Positions 7,882 through 15,743 are shown, numbered from the stretch's first letter. The stretch: DNA of 15,982 nucleotides from JBCCFW01 sp039029535 (GCA_039029535.1 JBCCFW010000172.1:1-15982); one strand, 5' to 3'. Program-made: numbers and translations. Notes: a model not told the origin generated them from the sequence alone.

Positions 7882-9590
7882 TGGACGAGCGACGCTTCCG
7901 GCTCGCGCTGGTGGTCATCCTCATGGCGGCGGCAACGCTGCGCTTGTCGCACCTGAACGACCTCGTCACGACCGATCCCAGCTTCCATCACGTCCACGGG
8001 AACGCGGCCGGCTTCGCCGTGCGCGCCGAGGCGATCCTCGGTGGCGACCTGCTGCAGGGCGACGAGGCCTTCTTCTACGGTCCGCTGTACCCGTACTACC
8101 TGGCCACGACCTGGACGCTGGTCGGCGAGACGAGCCGGTTCTGGCCACGACTGATCCAGACCGTTCTCGGCCTGCTGACGGTCGTGCTCGTCCACTCGAT
8201 CACGCGACGGCTCTTCGATCCCCTCACGGGCCTGGTGGCTGCCGGCGTGCAGGCGGTCTACTGGCCAGCCCTCTTCTTCGAGGGGCTCCTCGTGGCGACG
8301 AGCCTGGCGACCTTCCTGCTCGCAGCGGGCGTCGCGCTCCTGCTGGCTGGAGCCGAGTCGTCGCGTCGAGCGTTGCTGATCGCGGCCGGCGTGGCCTTCG
8401 GACTCTGCTGCTGGGGGCGCGGCAACGTGCTCTTGTTGCTGCCGGTCGTCGCCCTCTGGCTCGCCCTTCGGGACCCGCCACCGGTCGAGGAGCGTCGTCG
8501 GCTCGGAGCCTGGCGCGCGGGGCTGTTGAGCGCCGGTGCCTTCACGCTCGGGGCGTCGCTCGCCATCCTGCCGGTGACCGCACGCAACGTGGCCGTGTCG
8601 GGTCATCCCGTGCTGCTGGTGAGCCAGGGCGGCATCAACTTCTACATCGGCAACAACCCGGAGGCCTTCGGGGTCTTCCACCTGCCGCCGAGCGCGGGCA
8701 TCCGCAGCGACGCGACGCCGGTCTACGAGCAAGACGTCCGTCGGCTGGCCGAGGAGGCTCGAGGGCGTGAGCTCAGCCCGTCGGAGGTGTCGTCGTACTG
8801 GCTGGGTCGTGGGCTCACCTGGCTCGCCTCCGAGCCGCTGGCCGCGTCGCGGCTCTGGTGGCGGAAGCTGCGCCTGTTCCTCGATCCGTACGAGGTGTCC
8901 ATCCACCGCAGCGCGGAGCACTATCGAGAGCACGTCGGGCCCGGACGCTTCCTACCGAGTTGGGGCGTGCTCGTGCCGCTGACCTTGCTGGGCTTGGGGC
9001 TCACGAGTTGGACGCGAGCCCGCGGCTTGATGCTGGCGCTCATCCTGGTGACGAGTCTCTCGGTCGTGGCGTTCTTCGTCAGCGATCGCTATCGCTACCC
9101 GAGCGTCGTCTTGCTCGTGCCGTTCGCGGCCGCGGGCGCCGTCGCGCTCGTCGAGGTGGTGCGAGGAGCCTGGCGTGAGCGACGGAGGCCGTCGACGCGT
9201 GCGCTCGTCGTGATCGGTGGTGTCCTGGTCGTGACGACCTGGCTGCATGGCTGGGTCCCCGGCTTCGACGTGTCCGTGCTCTCGCCGGAGATCCGCGCCC
9301 GGTCGCGCTGTCTCGAGCTTCACCGACATGGCCGGTCCTTCGAGTGGAACGGTGACCCGGAGCGAGCGCTGCTGGCCTACGATCGTGCGCTGACCTTCGC
9401 ACCGGGTCACGTCGGGAGCCGACTGGCGAAGACGTCGCTGCTGGAGCGGGCGGGTCGGTGGGACGAGGCCGTGGCGGTGCTCGCCCCCTTCGAGAACGGT
9501 GAGAGCGCGGAGTTGAAGCGAGCCTTGAGCGAGCTGCGTGAGCGGATGGCGTCGGTGCCGACGGGGGACGACCATGTCGACCGGCCCTGA
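7881..9590 (+). CDS. GT-C glycosyltransferase (family 39-like) with C-terminal TPR-like tail
   Basis: 569 aa from ATG 7881, chosen over a GTG at 7878 because it overlaps the upstream stop. The N-terminal TM helix is RLALVVILMAAATLRL. Next come a loop containing TTDPSFHH and FYGPLYPYYL, then multiple TM helices with LFDPLTGLVAAGVQAVYWPALFFEGLL, a pattern typical of PMT_2/GT39-like proteins. A large loop includes GNNPEAFGVF. After the last TM (~residue 455) a soluble tail holds TPR-like helices (GDPERALLAYDRALTFAPGH, then AGRWDEAVAVL). The classical DE pair of the first loop is not evident; Asp in TTDPSF may substitute. It probably works with the preceding gene in cell-surface glycan or protein glycosylation. 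Its 3' end overlaps recQ by 17 bp. Confidence 0.82.
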   Translation: MDERRFRLALVVILMAAATLRLSHLNDLVTTDPSFHHVHGNAAGFAVRAEAILGGDLLQGDEAFFYGPLYPYYLATTWTLVGETSRFWPRLIQTVLGLLTVVLVHSITRRLFDPLTGLVAAGVQAVYWPALFFEGLLVATSLATFLLAAGVALLLAGAESSRRALLIAAGVAFGLCCWGRGNVLLLLPVVALWLALRDPPPVEERRRLGAWRAGLLSAGAFTLGASLAILPVTARNVAVSGHPVLLVSQGGINFYIGNNPEAFGVFHLPPSAGIRSDATPVYEQDVRRLAEEARGRELSPSEVSSYWLGRGLTWLASEPLAASRLWWRKLRLFLDPYEVSIHRSAEHYREHVGPGRFLPSWGVLVPLTLLGLGLTSWTRARGLMLALILVTSLSVVAFFVSDRYRYPSVVLLVPFAAAGAVALVEVVRGAWRERRRPSTRALVVIGGVLVVTTWLHGWVPGFDVSVLSPEIRARSRCLELHRHGRSFEWNGDPERALLAYDRALTFAPGHVGSRLAKTSLLERAGRWDEAVAVLAPFENGESAELKRALSELRERMASVPTGDDHVDRP

Positions 9591-11445
9591 CGCGCCGGCC
9601 GATCTCGAGGCGGCGCGCGAGGTCCTGCGACGGCACTTCGGGCACGACGACTTCCGCCCCGGTCAGGACGAGGCGGTCGAGCGCGTCCTCAGTGGCGAGG
9701 ACTTCATCATCGTCATGCCGACGGGCGCGGGAAAGTCGGCCTGCTATCAGGTGCCGGCCTTGCTGCGCAGCGGGCTCACCCTGGTCGTGTCGCCGCTCAT
9801 CGCGCTCATGAAGGATCAAGTCGAGGCCCTGCAAGCGCGGGGACTCCCAGCCGAGCTGGTCAACTCGACGCAGAGCGCGGCCGAGCAGCGGCGTCATCTC
9901 GAGGCGGCGGCGAACGGCGAGCTGCGGATGCTCTACGTCGCTCCCGAGCGGCTCGGAGCGCCGTCCTTCCTCCAGGCCATGGAACGGGCCGAGCTGTCGT
10001 TCCTGGCCATCGACGAGGCGCACTGCGTCAGCCAGTGGGGTCACGACTTCCGGCCGGCCTACGGTAACGGGCTGCGCCGCTTCCTCGAGCAGCGTCGGGA
10101 GCAGGGCTTCCGGGGGCAGGTCGTGGCGCTCACGGCGACGGCCACCGAGCGCGTGCGACGTGACGTCTCCGACGTCCTCGGTCTCGATCCCGACCGGGCG
10201 CTGGTCACGGGCTTCCGTCGTGACAACCTCCGCCTGCTGTCGCGTCGCCGGGACCGTCGTCGCGATCGCCTCGACCAGGTGTTGCAGGTCGTGCAGGGGG
10301 TGGGCGGCTCGGGCATCGTCTACTGCGCGCGACGCAAGGACGTCGAGGAGGTCACCGGCGAGCTCATCGGCGAGGGACTCTCGGCAGTGGGGTACCACGC
10401 GGGTCTCCCGGACGAGGAACGCTCGCGGGTGCAGGACCAGTTCCTGTCGGGCCAGGTTCCCATCATCGCGGCGACCAACGCCTTCGGCATGGGCATCGAC
10501 AAGCCCGACATCCGCTTCGTCGTGCACCACTCGCTGCCGGGATCCATCGAGGCCTACTACCAGGAGGCGGGGCGTGCCGGTCGTGACGGCAAGACCTCGT
10601 ACTGCGTGCTGGTTCACGGCAACAGCGATCCGCACTTGCACCGCTTCTTCCTGGAGGTGAGTTGTCCTCCCGACGACGCGGTGCACGACACCTGGCTCGG
10701 TCTCAAGCGCCTGAATGAAGACGAGCTCGATCGGTCGGTGGCCGACATCGCCTCGCTCTGCGGCGTGCCCGAGCATCAGTGTGGCGGAGCCCTGCGCATC
10801 CTCCAGGACGCACGACTCATCGCGCGCACGGACGGCCCGGGCCGGCGTCGCAGCTTGCAGGTGCTCGAGGCGGAGCTCCCGCAACGCGACGTGGCCGAGC
10901 GCTTGGCGCCGCTGCTCGAACGAATGGAGGCACGACGCGAGCGAGGGGAGGAGCGGCTCGACCGCATCGTGCACTACGCCCACTGCCGGCAGTGTCGGCA
11001 CGGGTTCTTGCTCAGCTACTTCGGCGACCGCAGCCTGCGGGAGTGTCCTGCTTGCGACAACTGCCGGGGCTGGAAGGACGAGGGTCCGTCGCCGAGCTCG
11101 TCGCGACGGCGGTCGTCCGGCTCGCGCCGGAAGTCCGGGGGAGGGGGGCTGACCGACGACAACCTCGACCTGGCCCGTCGCGCCGCGCTCCAGGCAGCGA
11201 CGATGCTCCACGGTCGCTTCGGCGTGGGAGTGCTCGCGCTGGTCTTGCGCGGGTCGCGCTCGAAGAAGGTTCTCGGCTCGGGTCTCGACGAGGCGCCGGC
11301 CTACGGCGAGCTGTCCCGACTTTCGGCCGACCAGGTGCGCGGCGTCATCGATGGCCTGCTCAACGAGGGGCTCATCGAGCAGAGCGGCGGACCGTATCCG
11401 GTGTTGCTGTTGAGCGAGGACGGGAGGCTGCAAGCGGAGCGGTGA
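9574..11445 (+). CDS. recQ: ATP-dependent DNA helicase RecQ
   Basis: 623-aa superfamily 2 3'-5' DNA helicase acting in recombination and repair. Walker A is MPTGAGKS (Lys54), motif II DEAH (147-150) is followed by the RecQ aromatic-rich loop CVSQWGHDFRP, and motif III is ALTATAT. Motifs V and VI are ATNAFGMGIDKPDIRFVVH and QEAGRAGRDG (330-339). The Zn-binding region has Cys474, Cys491, Cys494 and Cys497 around LLSYFGD. A winged-helix RQC domain (~528-620, RFGVGVLALVLRGSRSKKV) ends the protein; there is no HRDC domain. A Ser/Arg/Gly-rich linker (~504-526) separates the Zn and winged-helix parts. The start ATG 9574 has GGGGGA 5 nt upstream and lies inside the preceding gene, indicating cotranscription. 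Confidence 0.95.
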   Translation: MSTGPDAPADLEAAREVLRRHFGHDDFRPGQDEAVERVLSGEDFIIVMPTGAGKSACYQVPALLRSGLTLVVSPLIALMKDQVEALQARGLPAELVNSTQSAAEQRRHLEAAANGELRMLYVAPERLGAPSFLQAMERAELSFLAIDEAHCVSQWGHDFRPAYGNGLRRFLEQRREQGFRGQVVALTATATERVRRDVSDVLGLDPDRALVTGFRRDNLRLLSRRRDRRRDRLDQVLQVVQGVGGSGIVYCARRKDVEEVTGELIGEGLSAVGYHAGLPDEERSRVQDQFLSGQVPIIAATNAFGMGIDKPDIRFVVHHSLPGSIEAYYQEAGRAGRDGKTSYCVLVHGNSDPHLHRFFLEVSCPPDDAVHDTWLGLKRLNEDELDRSVADIASLCGVPEHQCGGALRILQDARLIARTDGPGRRRSLQVLEAELPQRDVAERLAPLLERMEARRERGEERLDRIVHYAHCRQCRHGFLLSYFGDRSLRECPACDNCRGWKDEGPSPSSSRRRSSGSRRKSGGGGLTDDNLDLARRAALQAATMLHGRFGVGVLALVLRGSRSKKVLGSGLDEAPAYGELSRLSADQVRGVIDGLLNEGLIEQSGGPYPVLLLSEDGRLQAER

Positions 11446-11455
11446 GGGTCCGGTC

Positions 11456-12562
11456 TCAAAAGAGCGACTTGCCGAACACCAGTCGCCACAGCGAGGAGCG
11501 ACGACGGCCCTGGCTGTCTCGATAGGGAGGACCTTCGCGGCGGCGTCGACGGCGTGCCGTTCGCAGTCTCCGGTAGAGGGCCTGCCAGCGACGCAGTGCT
11601 CCCCGCACTCGCTGAGTCCAGGAGTAGACACTCGAGCGGACGTAGCCGATGGAGCCCGGGTCGCCGAGGTGACGGCAGGGCAGGAGCTCGAGTCCGGTGG
11701 GCAGTCGACCGACGTTGAAGCTCAGCGTCTCGGTCTCTTCGGCGGTGAGGGGCTCGTCGAGATGCAGGGTGCCGACCAGCCGCCAGGGATGGGCCTCCGA
11801 GCTCCAGGATCGACCGGGGTCGAGGAAGCGTGCGTCGGGAGTCGGCTCACGGGCGACCTGCACTTCGAGACGATGACGCACGCCCCCGTCTTGCACGCGC
11901 CGGCAGTGCTCCTCGCGAAGGTAGTCATGGGCGCGGTCTTCACCGACCCGTCGGTCCTGATCCCATGGCTTCGCTCGATCGGCCGCGTCGGGAAGACCGG
12001 AGTCCTCGCCGCTCCATGGAGTCAGGCGGAAGCGCACCCAACCCTCATCGTCTCCGAGCAGTCGATGGACGAGCTTGGAGTGGTACTCCAGGGCCGCGTA
12101 CGAGTCAGGCGCACGACGGAGCGCTGGAACGAACTGGGCGTGGGCCCGTCGCTCACGACGCAGGAAGCGCCGCAGGCCATTCTCTCGGATGGGCTTCTCG
12201 GTCCACGGGAGCGGACCGGAGGCCAGGGCGTAGCGCAGGAAGACCCAGGCCGATGAGAAGGTGACGGGGCCGGTGTTCATCGGCAAGTCCAAGCGCTCGC
12301 CGCCGCCAGGCTCTTGCAGGCAGAGTGCGGCTCCCCTGATGTCGAGGGCGGCGTCATCGTCGTGCGCCACGTTGCCGTGGCGGATCGTCGCCGTGAGCGG
12401 TTCGTCTCCTCGGAACAGCGAGAGGGGAAGGGCGGGTTCGCCAGCGGCGAGATCGAGCGTCCCGCGGGCAGCGACGCCTCGGAGGTGGGTCGGTCGGCCT
12501 CGACGCAGCAGTGCTGCGAAGCCGAAGACCAGGTAGAAGAGCACGAGCCCGAGTCGCTTCAT
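11456..12562 (-). CDS. Catalase-related haem protein, allene oxide synthase-like
   Basis: 368 aa, close to the ~370-aa catalase-related domain of coral allene oxide synthase (cAOS). A hydrophobic N-terminal helix (residues ~4-19) could tether it to the membrane. Haem-site landmarks are Thr25-His26 in PTHLRGVAARG (distal His), DDDAALDIRGAAL (68-80), Asn96 in MNTGP (distal Asn), YHSKLVHRLL, and R309-SSV-Y313 (proximal Arg/Tyr ligand). His-to-Asn spacing is 70 and His-to-Tyr 287, which matches my recollection of cAOS (His67, Asn137, Tyr353). True catalases have Val before the distal His, whereas cAOS has Thr. The likely role is converting a fatty-acid hydroperoxide to an allene oxide or epoxyalcohol. 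It follows the lipoxygenase gene by 15 bp, with GGAGGG 6 nt before the ATG. The C-terminus is Arg-rich. A peroxidase of other specificity is possible. Confidence 0.83.
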   Translation of the reverse strand: MKRLGLVLFYLVFGFAALLRRGRPTHLRGVAARGTLDLAAGEPALPLSLFRGDEPLTATIRHGNVAHDDDAALDIRGAALCLQEPGGGERLDLPMNTGPVTFSSAWVFLRYALASGPLPWTEKPIRENGLRRFLRRERRAHAQFVPALRRAPDSYAALEYHSKLVHRLLGDDEGWVRFRLTPWSGEDSGLPDAADRAKPWDQDRRVGEDRAHDYLREEHCRRVQDGGVRHRLEVQVAREPTPDARFLDPGRSWSSEAHPWRLVGTLHLDEPLTAEETETLSFNVGRLPTGLELLPCRHLGDPGSIGYVRSSVYSWTQRVRGALRRWQALYRRLRTARRRRRREGPPYRDSQGRRRSSLWRLVFGKSLF

Positions 12563-12577
12563 CGACGTCCCTCCGGG

Positions 12578-14212
12578 TCAGATGTTGGCGCTGTTGGGGA
12601 TGCGAGAGGGGAGCAGGTACTCGTAGGGTTCTGAGCGTGCGACGTTGCGGTCCTCGATCGCACGCTCGACGTCGGCGAGCCGTCCTTGGAAGGCCACCAC
12701 GAGCTCGGCGGCTCGGAGGTCCTCGGTCACGCGAGTGGAGTAGTGACCGAGCCGCGTGTGTTGCCATCCCGAGAGCGCTTGCATGAGGAGGACCTGCTTC
12801 AGCGTCTGGCGATGATCGGGAAGAAGTCGCATCAAGGACTGTTCGGTGTCGTGAGTCCCGAGAGCTCGGGGGGCCGGAGCGTAGAGGGAGAACGACATGT
12901 TGGGCACGTGGGCGATGTAGTCCCACTGTGGATAGTTCACGGCGCAGTGCCGGGGCCCGGCGATCCAGATGACATGGGTGAGGAGACGAGCGAGCTCGTC
13001 TCGTGCGGTCACCGAAGAAGGGACGCCCCGCAGCCGTCCGGGACCCGACATCGCCTCGAGCCAGCGGGCGATTTCGGCATCCTCGGCAAGCTCGGCATCA
13101 CTGGAGTAGTAGAGCGACAGGTAGTGGCGGACGAATCGCTCGATCTCGGACCAGACGAGCAGCCCGTCCTCGGCGTAGGGGAAGTTGGGTAGCCGGTCCT
13201 CGATGTCCAGACCGCGGGATCGCAGGTCGTCGGGGAGCCCCCCGCGATCGAGCCGGTAGTCGGAGATGGCCTCGGAGACGAGCTCCATCGTCTCCTCCAA
13301 GTCACCGGGCATGAGCTGGTCGAGAAACCCGCCCGGATTGATCAACGTGTCCTTGCCGAAGTCGTTGATGGCCAGCGTCTCCTCGAAGTGCTCCTCGAGA
13401 AGACGAAGGACTGGATGCCGCTGAGCCAGCGTGCGATGGGCGGCGACGATGACGCCCTCGAGGAGCAGGTGGGTCTGCGCCAGGTGATGTCGCAGCTCCA
13501 GCGAGGTCGTGTCCGCGGCGTGCGTGAGCAGCTTGGCCATCAGCCACTCGTCGCTGCCATCCCTCAGGAAGACGGGCTCATCCCGATCGACGGGCTTCCG
13601 TAGCTGGATCGCCACGGGCATGAGCCCTGGCGCCGCCGGTGAGAGTCGATACAGGGCACGGGGTGCCACGAGGTAGCGTCCCTCACGGCGTTCCTCTAGT
13701 CGATCGACGAGCGGCTGGTAGCGCGAGTGGTCGAGCACGTAGAGACGGTGCTCGGCGATCTCCTCGTCGATCCGGAGCCGGAGACCGGTCGCCAGGGAGA
13801 GCTGGGCGTCGGTCAGCGGAAAGTCGGCGAGCGGCTCGGTGACGAGCCGGAGGTCGAGCGCGTTGGCGCCGGCGAGTCGCTGGTTGCCGAAGAAGCCGTC
13901 CGAGCGAAATCGATCGATCGCGCGGGGACGATTCAGTAGCGGGAAGTACTCGGCGAAGCGCTCGAGACCGCGCTTCGGACGGAGGAAGCGCTTCAGCTCG
14001 ACCACGGCGAGGTTGGCCAGGAAGCGCCCCCCCGTGCGCAGGCGGTTGAGTCGGTAGCGCTTCGGAAATCGCTCCTGTCGCGGCAGGTCTTGCAGGAGCG
14101 CGAAGGAGGCGTCGGGGGGCGTGAAGCGATAGTCGTCCCGCGCCTTGGCGAGCTGCCGATGGCGGCCACCAGGATCGCGATCGTCGCGGGGGAGCGAAGG
14201 GGCTTCGAACAT
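12578..14212 (-). CDS. Bacterial lipoxygenase, non-haem iron, PLAT-less
   Basis: 544 aa from ATG 14212. It oxygenates polyunsaturated fatty acids to hydroperoxides. All iron ligands of the family are visible: His243 and His248 (HHLAQTH), His422 and Asn426 (IAGPRHCAVN), and the carboxyl-terminal Ile544 (PNSANI). Other family landmarks are EWLMAKLLTHAAD, LAQRHPVLRLLEEH, LINPGGF, FPYAEDGLLVWSEIERFV and YIAHVPNMS. There is no N-terminal beta-barrel (PLAT) and no signal peptide. An ungapped alignment from memory with soybean LOX-1 over 49 residues puts Gly286 (INDFGKD) at the Ala/Gly stereocontrol position, predicting an R-lipoxygenase. A GTG at 14251 would give 557 aa and overlap the upstream gene by 29 bp. 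ATG 14212 lies 10 bp after that gene's stop; neither start has a strong ribosome binding site. Confidence 0.93.
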   Translation of the reverse strand: MFEAPSLPRDDRDPGGRHRQLAKARDDYRFTPPDASFALLQDLPRQERFPKRYRLNRLRTGGRFLANLAVVELKRFLRPKRGLERFAEYFPLLNRPRAIDRFRSDGFFGNQRLAGANALDLRLVTEPLADFPLTDAQLSLATGLRLRIDEEIAEHRLYVLDHSRYQPLVDRLEERREGRYLVAPRALYRLSPAAPGLMPVAIQLRKPVDRDEPVFLRDGSDEWLMAKLLTHAADTTSLELRHHLAQTHLLLEGVIVAAHRTLAQRHPVLRLLEEHFEETLAINDFGKDTLINPGGFLDQLMPGDLEETMELVSEAISDYRLDRGGLPDDLRSRGLDIEDRLPNFPYAEDGLLVWSEIERFVRHYLSLYYSSDAELAEDAEIARWLEAMSGPGRLRGVPSSVTARDELARLLTHVIWIAGPRHCAVNYPQWDYIAHVPNMSFSLYAPAPRALGTHDTEQSLMRLLPDHRQTLKQVLLMQALSGWQHTRLGHYSTRVTEDLRAAELVVAFQGRLADVERAIEDRNVARSEPYEYLLPSRIPNSANI

Positions 14213-14222
14213 CACTGTCACT

Positions 14223-15053
14223 TCAACCGGAGGCGAGCGCGGCCCAGGCACCCCAGGCAGCGAGAAGGAGGACGCCGACGACGAGGACCCAGGTCATGAA
14301 CTTGCGGAGCGAGCGCTCGACCCACCGAAGCAAGCTGCTGGTCCGGTGGTTGCGCCCGTGAAGGTGGTCGGCAGCGAGGCTCAAGCGCTCGATGGCGTCC
14401 ACCGTCACGTCGTGGGTCTTGGCCGAGTCTCCGCCATGTCGCAACAGCTCGAGCAGGGCATCGCGACCGAGCCTGAGCTGGTGCGAGGGAAGGGCGACAC
14501 GGAAGTGCTCGGCGTCCGGCCGAAGCAGGCGCCAGAGGACGCGGGCAGCGAGCGCTCCGAGGAAGACCATCGCGGCCATCACGCAGGCGGAAGGGTGGGG
14601 CAGCCAGAGCTCCTTCTGGAAGAAGCGCCCCAGGAGCCGGTACGAGCCGGCATCGGGGAGCCCGAGCCAGGTCGTTCGACTCCACCAGAAACCAAGGGCG
14701 GCGAGGACGACGAAGCCCGTCGTCAGGCAGGTGAGCTGAAGGAACCGACGGCGGAGCTCGCCCAGCGTTCGATGCTCGGTCTCGAGGCAGAGACGGGCGT
14801 ACTCGAAGGCCTCCATCGAGGCGTGGACCAGTGGAGTGGAGCCAGCAGCGACCACCGCTAGCTCGCCTCGATCCACGCCACCCTCGCTGAAGTGGCGTTC
14901 GACGTGGTCTGCGTCGACGACCTGAACGCTGCGCCCGGATCGCTCACGGGACTCTGCAGTCAGCTTGCCGTCCTGAATGGCGCGCCGGATCGTGCTGGGC
15001 GACACTCCGACCCTCTTCGAGGCCTCGCCGATGGTGAGCCACCGCGTGCTCAT
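14223..15053 (-). CDS. Membrane-anchored helix-turn-helix protein (MerR/excisionase-type HTH plus three TM helices)
   Basis: 276 aa. Residues ~4-50 form a MerR/excisionase-type HTH (WLTIGEASKRVGVSPSTIRRAIQDGKL), with a wing-like RSVQVVDADHVERHF. Three hydrophobic stretches follow: ~105-124 (LTCLTTGFVVLAALGFWW), ~154-177 (CVMAAMVFLGALAARVLW) and ~252-273 (FMTWVLVVGVLLLAAWGAW), with a charged ~75-residue loop between the second and third. If the HTH is cytoplasmic, the C-terminus would be periplasmic. I do not recognise the family. The layout suggests a one-component membrane-bound transcription factor. Its ATG overlaps the stop of the upstream gene (ATGA, 15050-15053) and its stop lies 10 bp before the lipoxygenase start, so it is embedded in the lipoxygenase operon. 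The HTH is well supported; the regulatory target is inferred. Confidence 0.8.
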   Translation of the reverse strand: MSTRWLTIGEASKRVGVSPSTIRRAIQDGKLTAESRERSGRSVQVVDADHVERHFSEGGVDRGELAVVAAGSTPLVHASMEAFEYARLCLETEHRTLGELRRRFLQLTCLTTGFVVLAALGFWWSRTTWLGLPDAGSYRLLGRFFQKELWLPHPSACVMAAMVFLGALAARVLWRLLRPDAEHFRVALPSHQLRLGRDALLELLRHGGDSAKTHDVTVDAIERLSLAADHLHGRNHRTSSLLRWVERSLRKFMTWVLVVGVLLLAAWGAWAALASG

Positions 15054-15672
15054 GACGTGGCTCCGTCACCAGCCAGCTCCGTCTTCGTCAGGCGAGTGAG
15101 CTCACGCGCGATGTCGGGAAGGCTGAGGTCGGCAAAGGTATTCATCGAGTCCCTCAGGCGCTCGAGGCGAATCGAGGCCGAAATCGAGGTGTCACGCAGG
15201 CCGGGGAGCGTTGCGCGGATGGCCTCGTCGAACTCGGGCCGGTCCTCTCCGAAGCGCTTCACGATCGCTTCCAAGCTCGGGACCGGATACTTGAACCCAC
15301 GGAGCCGCGAGCGGTTGTCCGCCAGGATCGCCTTCACTCGTTGGACGATCTCGTCGTCGTCCGGCATCGGGATGCCCTCGTCGAGCTGTCCGATGAGACG
15401 GGCAGCGTCCATCAAGATTCGAGAGACGTGGGCTTCCTTGACGAGCTGGATGAGGACCATCGTCTGTGAGACCGAGAGGGTGGGTCGCAGAGACGCGAGT
15501 ACGCCCACTTCATCAGTAGGAACTGCACGACGAAGCCGGCCAGGGCCCCCCCGAGTGCGTAGCCTCGCCAGGTCAGCTCGGCGGAGGAGTCGAGGACGTG
15601 GAAGAGCAGGTACGCACCACCCATCGCGAAGACGAAGAAGGTGAGCGTGGTGAGAAGAGGCTTGCGGTTCAT
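15050..15672 (-). CDS. Two-TM protein with helical cytoplasmic domain, frame interrupted by an apparent 2-nt shift
   Basis: Unrecognised. From ATG 15672 the first ~62 codons give MNRKPLL and two TM helices (LTTLTFFVFAMGGAYLLFHVL; GYALGGALAGFVVQFLL), ending KWAYSRL. After that, this frame becomes Ser/Arg-rich nonsense to a stop at 15412. A second frame takes over with RPTLSVSQTMVLIQLVKEAHVSRIL and reads well-formed helical protein to the TGA at 15050; upstream of the junction that frame is Arg/Pro-rich nonsense. Dropping one CT from TCTCT (minus strand, 15489-15493) fuses the two into a 206-aa protein (SRL-RPTL). This may be a sequencing indel, a real disruption, or programmed frameshifting. 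Separate starts for the second part (GTG 15508, ATG 15460) lack a ribosome binding site. The stop overlaps the HTH gene start. Likely the membrane partner of that protein. Confidence 0.6.
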
Positions 15673-15743
15673 CGGACCCCCCAGGCGTTGCCGAGCGTGT
15701 TCTCAGCCGCCGGCTGCGCCGATCCATCGCCAATCTCGTCGCG

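Noticed and set aside
11446..11480. Terminator between the convergent recQ and haem-protein genes.
   Set aside because: The 10-bp gap and flanks show no stem with a T-tract.
9079..11631. 850-codon open frame on the minus strand across recQ.
   Set aside because: Arg/His/Ala-rich antisense of recQ, which has complete helicase motifs; such long mirror frames are expected at this GC content.
14251..14251. GTG start for the lipoxygenase, 13 codons upstream of the ATG.
   Set aside because: The added residues are Pro/Arg-rich, overlap the HTH gene by 29 bp, and add no family feature; ATG 14212 was preferred, although its ribosome binding site is weak.
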